A stretch of 64,000 bases of DNA from Lutispora saccharofermentans. Lineage in GTDB: Bacteria > Bacillota > Clostridia > Lutisporales > Lutisporaceae. How positions within the stretch are numbered: position 1 is the first letter of the stretch; each line of letters begins with the position of its first letter. Below the pieces are notes generated by a model. The model saw only the letters and a program-made list of their open reading frames with translations, did not search any database and was not told the origin of the DNA. The stretch is taken from the NCBI RefSeq assembly GCF_024363565.1, contig NZ_JAJEKE010000016.1, positions 40,276-104,275 of the forward strand, given 5' to 3'. Positions 59,605 to 64,000 of the stretch are shown here, in pieces. Position numbers and translations under genes: made by a program.

Positions 59605-62600
59605 TTAGCCGCATTTTGAGAAGCCGCAGTTCATGCAGATCATGCATCCGCCTTCATGCTGGATCTTGGAACCGCATTCGGGGCAGTGTTTGAGGTTGGA
59701 CCAATCAATATTTCCCTCAATAGTGGCAGAGGTTTCGCTTGCGGCTATAGTACTGTGGCTGCATTGAACAGAGCATAAGGAGCAATTGCCTCCGCAGCCC
59801 AAGCTGCTTTCTTCTTCCACGGCTGAAGTCAATTCATCTATAGTCTCTATATCCTTTATTTCCACCTGCATGTTCAATACTTTCTCCAGAGTCCTGCCTA
59901 TTGCATCCGGGCAGGATAAAACCTTGAGGCCTTTCTGGCGCAGAGTAGAGTGACATCTTATGCCTCTAAGCTGCTCTATTATTTCTTTGATGTCAACGCC
60001 TGCTCTTAAGGCGATAGATATAAGCCTGCTGGTAGCTTCTGATTGAGACGGGCATCCCCCGGCTCTTCCCAGATTTGCGAATACCTCGCAAATACCGCCT
60101 TCATCAGAGTTAACTGTAACATACAAATTACCGCAGCCTATCTTAATCTTTTCGGTTATCCCTATGGTCACATCCGGCCTTACTCTAGCCTTAAGGCTCT
60201 TTTGTTCATCGATAACATTTTCTGCTGATTTGCCGGCCTCTTTATTGACCGATCCGATATTCAGCACCTGAGAGTCCCGGCTTCCGTCTCTATATATTGT
60301 AACGCCCTTGCATCCCTGTTTATATGCAAGTATATAAGCCTTTCTTACCTCCTCTTTTGTGGCCTCGTTCCTGAAATTCACAGTTTTTGATACAGCATTA
60401 TCTGTATATTGCTGGAACATAGCCTGCATCTTTATATGCCAAATCGGGTCGATATCATGAGCTGTTGCAAATACTCTTCTCACATCCTCCGGAATCTCTT
60501 CAATATGCCTTACTGAACCCAGCTTAGCAATCTTTCTCATCAAATCTACGCTATAGAAGCCTCTTTCCTTTGCAACCCTTTCAAACAGCGGGTTTACTTC
60601 GGGCAATTCATCATTATCCATAACATTTCTTATGAAGGATACCGCAAAGAGCGGCTCAATGCCGCTGGAAACTCCTGCGATTATTGATATCGTACCTGTA
60701 GGGGCAATAGTAGTTGTTGTGGCATTTCTCAGCTTCATATCCCTTTCAGCAAATATGCTCTTATCAAAGCTGGGGAATGTTCCGCGCACTTCTGCCAATT
60801 CCATTGAGGCTTGCTTGGATCTTTCATTTATAAAGCTCATCACTTTCTGGGCAGTCTTTATACCTTCCTCCGAATCGTAAGGGATCCCAAGCTCTATAAG
60901 CATGTCGGCAAATCCCATTACCCCTAATCCGATCTTCCTTGTAGTCTTGGTCATCTCATCAATTTTGACCAAAGGATATTTATTTACCTCTATGACATTG
61001 TCAAGGAAATGCACTGAAGTATCTACAATATCTCCAAGCTTTTCGTAGTTGATATAGCTTCCTTTTTTATTTCTGCCAATACATGCCACAAGGTTTATTG
61101 AGCCGAGGTTACATGATTCATATGGAAGCAACGGCTGTTCACCGCAATTGTGTACGTAAATTCCATTGGCATCAAAAGCATTTATGCCGGGTACTTGAAC
61201 ATCATATACATCGCATGATCCTAGTTCAGTGATCTCATTCACCGAAGCTACAAAACGCTCTCTGTTCAAGGCACGCTTATAATTGCCTAAAGCTTCCTTT
61301 AGCCGTTTTTGCTTTTTGCTATTGTTAAATCCGATGACTTCATGGAATATATATAAATTGTCACCTGATAATACTAATTCATGTCCGCTATTTATCCCGT
61401 ATTCTTTGCTTCCGCCTTTTCCATCCGGCATAAGCTTTTGTTCAGATGCTTTCCTATCAGGGTATATCTGTGAAGCTATGCCAAGCCTTGCAAGCATTCT
61501 CTGCACAATAACCAAAGCATCTAAATCATTCTGCCACAGCCTTATTGATACGCCTTTATCCTGTGCACCCGTAACTGTACCATCAGCATCAAATAAGCCT
61601 TTTAACAATCCGCAATAAAAATCATATCCAGCCTTTTCAATCTCGCTGTTCAGCTTCTTTTCACCCTGCATAATGCCATATTCTGCAGCCAGGTCTCTTA
61701 TTGCAGCCATTTTAATCCGATGCTTCTGCCTTCCCTCAACAACCGATTGAAAGCCCTTGAAATCTGAACGATGAGGCAATATGAAGGCCGCTTCTCCGGC
61801 TGCCTTTAACAAGGATTCTGCCTCTTCGCCATCTCCCCAGATGCTTATTATTACTCCGCCCTCTTTTTTCAATGTGCCATCCCCTAATAGGAGCCCTAAA
61901 ATATAGCCCTCGCTATGACTGCCCTTTCCAACCCATTCTATCCCTCTATTGTTTGATAGAACTATCCTATCTCCCGGCTTTATCTCTCCTGCCGGCTTCC
62001 ATACCTCTTCAATATTAAATCGGGTCATTTTATCGACAGTACGGATCAGATGGTCCTTTGTCACAGTAATTCCATAGCCTCTATCAGTAGATATCCTGAT
62101 AACATCCTTATTTCCTGTTTTAAAGAAGCCTTTGCTATCGGAATCATAATAATTTCCGTTTAAAGCCAATTTGACTTTCTGTCCCAATATATCTTTAACC
62201 TGCTTGGGCCCATCATTTGTAATGACCCACGTATCGCCTGTAACGCATGGATTTGTGCTCTCTATTTCTCCCAGCTCAGGCACTACATTGTCCCTGTTCA
62301 TTCTATCCAAGAAGATAATACCCGGCTCACCGTTATTCCAGGCCATATCTATTATAAGCTCAAATACTTCGTCGGCCTTGAGCTTGCCCTTAACTTCCTT
62401 GGTATTGGGCTCGATCAGTTCATATTCTTCGCCTTTTTCCACCGCTTCCATAAACTTCTCAGTTATACCGACGCTTATATTGAAGTTAGTGATCTCTTTA
62501 TCATTCTTTTTGCATTGTATAAAATCAAGTATATCAGGGTGATCCACCCTCAATATACCCATATTGGCGCCTCTTCTCACTCCCCCTTGCTTGACGGCCT

Positions 62601-63054
62601 CAGTAGCAGAGTTGAAAACCTTCATAAAGCTTATGGGGCCCGAAGCTACTCCTCCTGTTGAATTGACAGCAGAGCCCATGCTTCTGAGACGGCTGAAGCT
62701 GAAGCCTGTGCCTCCGCCGCTTTTATGTATTATAGCGGCATACTTTATAGCATCAAATATGCCCTCCATAGAATCTTCCACCGGAAGAACAAAACAAGCA
62801 GAAAGCTGGCCCAATTCTCTTCCTGCGTTCATTAATGTAGGTGAATTAGGTAAAAACTCCAGATTAGATATGATATTATAAAACTTTTTTTCTAACTCAT
62901 TAGTATCCTTATCCGGCTCAAAGATTTTGTCTGCACCGGCTATAAATGAAGAAACCCTTTTAAACAAATCTTCAGGGGTTTCTTTTAAATTTCCTTTCTC
63001 ATCTTTCGCCAAATATCGTCTTTCCAATACCTTGATCCCATTATCCGATATCAT
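59605..63054 (-). CDS. nrdJ: Adenosylcobalamin-dependent (class II) ribonucleotide reductase with intein
   Basis: 1149 residues; about 782 remain after removing the intein (270-636). Extein motifs: [12 protein letters not shown] (Cys87), [22 protein letters not shown] (Cys637, probable thiyl-radical Cys, and Cys648), and the C-terminal CGGNCSLC and [16 protein letters not shown] cysteine clusters. Class II enzymes use B12 to make the radical and work with or without oxygen. A single reading frame spans intein and exteins. ATG at 63054 follows AGGAGG. Terminator downstream, candidate NrdR box upstream. Confidence 0.95.
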   Translation of the reverse strand: MISDNGIKVLERRYLAKDEKGNLKETPEDLFKRVSSFIAGADKIFEPDKDTNELEKKFYNIISNLEFLPNSPTLMNAGRELGQLSACFVLPVEDSMEGIFDAIKYAAIIHKSGGGTGFSFSRLRSMGSAVNSTGGVASGPISFMKVFNSATEAVKQGGVRRGANMGILRVDHPDILDFIQCKKNDKEITNFNISVGITEKFMEAVEKGEEYELIEPNTKEVKGKLKADEVFELIIDMAWNNGEPGIIFLDRMNRDNVVPELGEIESTNPCVTGDTWVITNDGPKQVKDILGQKVKLALNGNYYDSDSKGFFKTGNKDVIRISTDRGYGITVTKDHLIRTVDKMTRFNIEEVWKPAGEIKPGDRIVLSNNRGIEWVGKGSHSEGYILGLLLGDGTLKKEGGVIISIWGDGEEAESLLKAAGEAAFILPHRSDFKGFQSVVEGRQKHRIKMAAIRDLAAEYGIMQGEKKLNSEIEKAGYDFYCGLLKGLFDADGTVTGAQDKGVSIRLWQNDLDALVIVQRMLARLGIASQIYPDRKASEQKLMPDGKGGSKEYGINSGHELVLSGDNLYIFHEVIGFNNSKKQKRLKEALGNYKRALNRERFVASVNEITELGSCDVYDVQVPGINAFDANGIYVHNCGEQPLLPYESCNLGSINLVACIGRNKKGSYINYEKLGDIVDTSVHFLDNVIEVNKYPLVKIDEMTKTTRKIGLGVMGFADMLIELGIPYDSEEGIKTAQKVMSFINERSKQASMELAEVRGTFPSFDKSIFAERDMKLRNATTTTIAPTGTISIIAGVSSGIEPLFAVSFIRNVMDNDELPEVNPLFERVAKERGFYSVDLMRKIAKLGSVRHIEEIPEDVRRVFATAHDIDPIWHIKMQAMFQQYTDNAVSKTVNFRNEATKEEVRKAYILAYKQGCKGVTIYRDGSRDSQVLNIGSVNKEAGKSAENVIDEQKSLKARVRPDVTIGITEKIKIGCGNLYVTVNSDEGGICEVFANLGRAGGCPSQSEATSRLISIALRAGVDIKEIIEQLRGIRCHSTLRQKGLKVLSCPDAIGRTLEKVLNMQVEIKDIETIDELTSAVEEESSLGCGGNCSLCSVQCSHSTIAASETSATIEGNIDWSNLKHCPECGSKIQHEGGCMICMNCGFSKCG
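61147..62247 (-). mobile_element. Intein with LAGLIDADG endonuclease inside nrdJ
   Basis: 367 residues (270-636 of the precursor). The splice start is Cys270 in CVTGDTWV (block A). Block B is [19 protein letters not shown] motifs are LGLLLGDGT (near 387-394) and [10 protein letters not shown] (near 484-493). The end is [10 protein letters not shown] then ANGIYVHN followed by extein Cys637. All key splicing residues (first Cys, TxxH, terminal His-Asn, +1 Cys) are present, so splicing should work. The endonuclease aspartates are intact. Confidence 0.93.
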
Positions 63055-63101
63055 CGAAATTCCAACCTCCTAACAATCTATAGTATAAATAATTGCACTA
63101 A

Positions 63102-63117
63102 GCACTATATATTGTAT
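63102..63117. promoter_or_regulatory. Candidate NrdR box upstream of nrdJ
   Basis: GCACTATATATTGTAT resembles the NrdR consensus acaCwAtATaTwGtgt. A weaker partner, ACAATCTATAGTATAA, lies about 30 bases nearer the gene, close to the three-turn spacing of NrdR pairs. NrdR itself is not in the window, so this rests on sequence likeness. Confidence 0.5.
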
Positions 63118-63249
63118 CATAAGCAAATTATCACTACAAAATGCCTTTAGTACTAATTATATTAATTTAGCTTAGTTTCTACTTATTTTGATAAGCATAC
63201 TCTGTTTATCATCACTTAGCAAAATTTAGAAAAAAAATTAGCGCTGTGT

Positions 63250-63747
63250 TTAAGCGCCGGTAATAATCTTCAATAACTCTTCAGCAGTCTCAGGAATAAG
63301 CTTTCCTGCTTTATATTTCATATTGATTTTTGAGCCTTCCAAGCTTTCAATATCAACAGTTTTTACCATTTCTATCTTTTCTATAAATGCTCCTTTAACA
63401 TTGAAATCCTTATCCATTATTATAAATGTAGGAACCTTAAGCTTCTCATTTTCTTTGTAATCATCCAGTTCGTTTTTTACACTGTCTCTTCCGACAAGGC
63501 GAAGATTTATTTTGTCATTCAGGCTTATCATCTTACCTAAAACCGAAAGGTTTATATGGCAATCCGGACACCAGGGCTCAACGACTCCAAGAATATTTAT
63601 TTCATCCTCTAAAGAAATTATCTCGTCTTTAACCTCATCCTTTATTTCCATAGGTATGTAATACTTCATGAATTTTTGCCTGTTGTCTTCATCCACATTG
63701 AACATATAGCTTCTAAAGCTTAAACCGGAATCAAATAAATTTTTCAT
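63250..63747 (-). CDS. Thioredoxin-family protein
   Basis: 165 residues from MKNLFDSGLSFRSYMF. The active-site WCPDC (about residues 53-57, in VVEPWCPDCHINL) and the cis-Pro in VPTFIIMD give the thioredoxin fold. Members of this family with a CPDC-like site act as thiol reductants or bacillithiol-type partners; target unknown. Its location just upstream of nrdJ in the same direction makes a link to reductase re-reduction possible but unproven. Start 63747 preferred over 63762 by GGTGAT spacing. Confidence 0.8.
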   Translation of the reverse strand: MKNLFDSGLSFRSYMFNVDEDNRQKFMKYYIPMEIKDEVKDEIISLEDEINILGVVEPWCPDCHINLSVLGKMISLNDKINLRLVGRDSVKNELDDYKENEKLKVPTFIIMDKDFNVKGAFIEKIEMVKTVDIESLEGSKINMKYKAGKLIPETAEELLKIITGA

Positions 63748-63816
63748 ATTTATCACCCACATTTGCTCATATTCTAATGCTATTTTAACATAATGTCATT
63801 CCGAACACCATTGGAG

Positions 63817-63857
63817 AATCTTTTATCCGTGCCAATCCGTGTTCCCCGTATCCCTGT
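63817..63857 (-). repeat. Dispersed ACACGG-type repeat, copy next to the 5S gene
   Basis: tttatccgtgccaatccgtg then ttccccgtatccctg on the plus strand, between the thioredoxin gene and 5S rRNA. Confidence 0.6.
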
Positions 63858-63877
63858 TTCTACAAAAAATAAAAAAG

Positions 63878-63994
63878 ACCCGGCGACGACCTACTCTCCC
63901 GGGACCCTGCGGTCCAAGTACCATCGGCACTAGAGAGCTTAACTTCTGTGTTCGGCATGGGAACAGGTGTGGCCTCTCTGTTATTGTCACCGGA
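63878..63994 (-). rRNA. rrf: 5S ribosomal RNA
   Basis: The minus strand starts TCCGGTGACAATAACAGAGA and includes ACCTGTTCCCATGCCGAACA and AGAAGTTAAGCTCTC, the invariant 5S loops. The ends pair (CCGGTGAC with GTCGCCGG). A T-rich tract follows. The 16S and 23S genes should lie to the right of the window. Confidence 0.95.
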
Positions 63995-64000
63995 TGTTTA

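Noticed and set aside
59605..63054. Possible fusion or frameshift in the over-long ribonucleotide reductase
   Set aside because: The extra length is one in-frame intein with all splicing residues; no frameshift is seen.

Overview
The window looks like a chromosomal segment of a low-GC, endospore-forming, strictly anaerobic member of the Bacillota (Clostridia/Tissierellia-like). The evidence is the conserved ctsR-mcsAB-clpC-radA-(yacL)-ispDF-cysS-mrnC-rlmB-rae1-sigH-secE-nusG-rpoBC-str-S10 gene order, sporulation markers (SigH, YtaF), anaerobic enzymes (pyruvate:ferredoxin oxidoreductase, reverse rubrerythrin, B12-dependent ribonucleotide reductase), and mainly AGA/AGG arginine codons. I cannot name a genus from sequence alone. 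Most genes lie on the minus strand, so the operons read from high to low coordinates, starting just after a 5S rRNA at the right edge.

Layout from left to right. Positions 1-5400 hold the S10 operon from rplN (cut by the window edge) to rpsJ. Positions 5400-5850 hold a structured leader. Positions 5849-10670 hold the str operon (tuf, fusA, rpsG, rpsL, L7Ae-like gene). Positions 10765-22000 hold rpoC, rpoB, rplL, rplJ (with L10 leader), rplA, rplK, nusG, secE and rpmG. A second, identical tuf at 22233-23435 follows a Tyr-Gly-Thr tRNA cluster. Positions 23880-33320 hold sigH, rae1, rlmB, thyX, a zinc-ribbon gene, mrnC, cysS behind a T-box, ispF, ispD, a PIN/TRAM protein and carD. Positions 33496-42710 hold radA, a DeoR-type regulator, a C_GCAxxG_C_C protein, the ctsR-mcsA-mcsB-clpC proteostasis operon with a CtsR operator, and two small unknown genes. 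Positions 42853-52603 hold an EF-G-like factor, an aminotransferase, DegV, YtaF, PFOR and reverse rubrerythrin. Positions 52857-58085 form a plus-strand two-component system plus ABC exporter module, with arginine codon use unlike its surroundings. Positions 58200-63750 hold a diguanylate cyclase, the class II ribonucleotide reductase interrupted by an intein, and a thioredoxin-like protein. The 5S rRNA ends the window.

The functional core is gene expression machinery: ribosome, RNA polymerase, elongation factors, tRNAs and rRNA maturation. Around it lie proteostasis, isoprenoid precursor synthesis, DNA repair and precursor supply, and anaerobic energy and oxidative-stress enzymes.

I found no clear new multi-gene system. 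The points most worth a second look are: (1) an endonuclease-containing intein placed directly before the predicted radical cysteine of NrdJ; (2) a MITE-like palindromic repeat family, two members of which split the ctsR-clpC operon; (3) a second dispersed repeat built on an ACACGG word, often beside stop codons; (4) word-like degenerate tandem repeats in ribosomal operon spacers; (5) unexplained structured elements upstream of rpsJ and at 58091-58159; (6) several very small genes (52, 53 and 77 codons); and (7) a symmetric divergent promoter at 33.4 kb. All calls come from reading the sequence; no database search was run.
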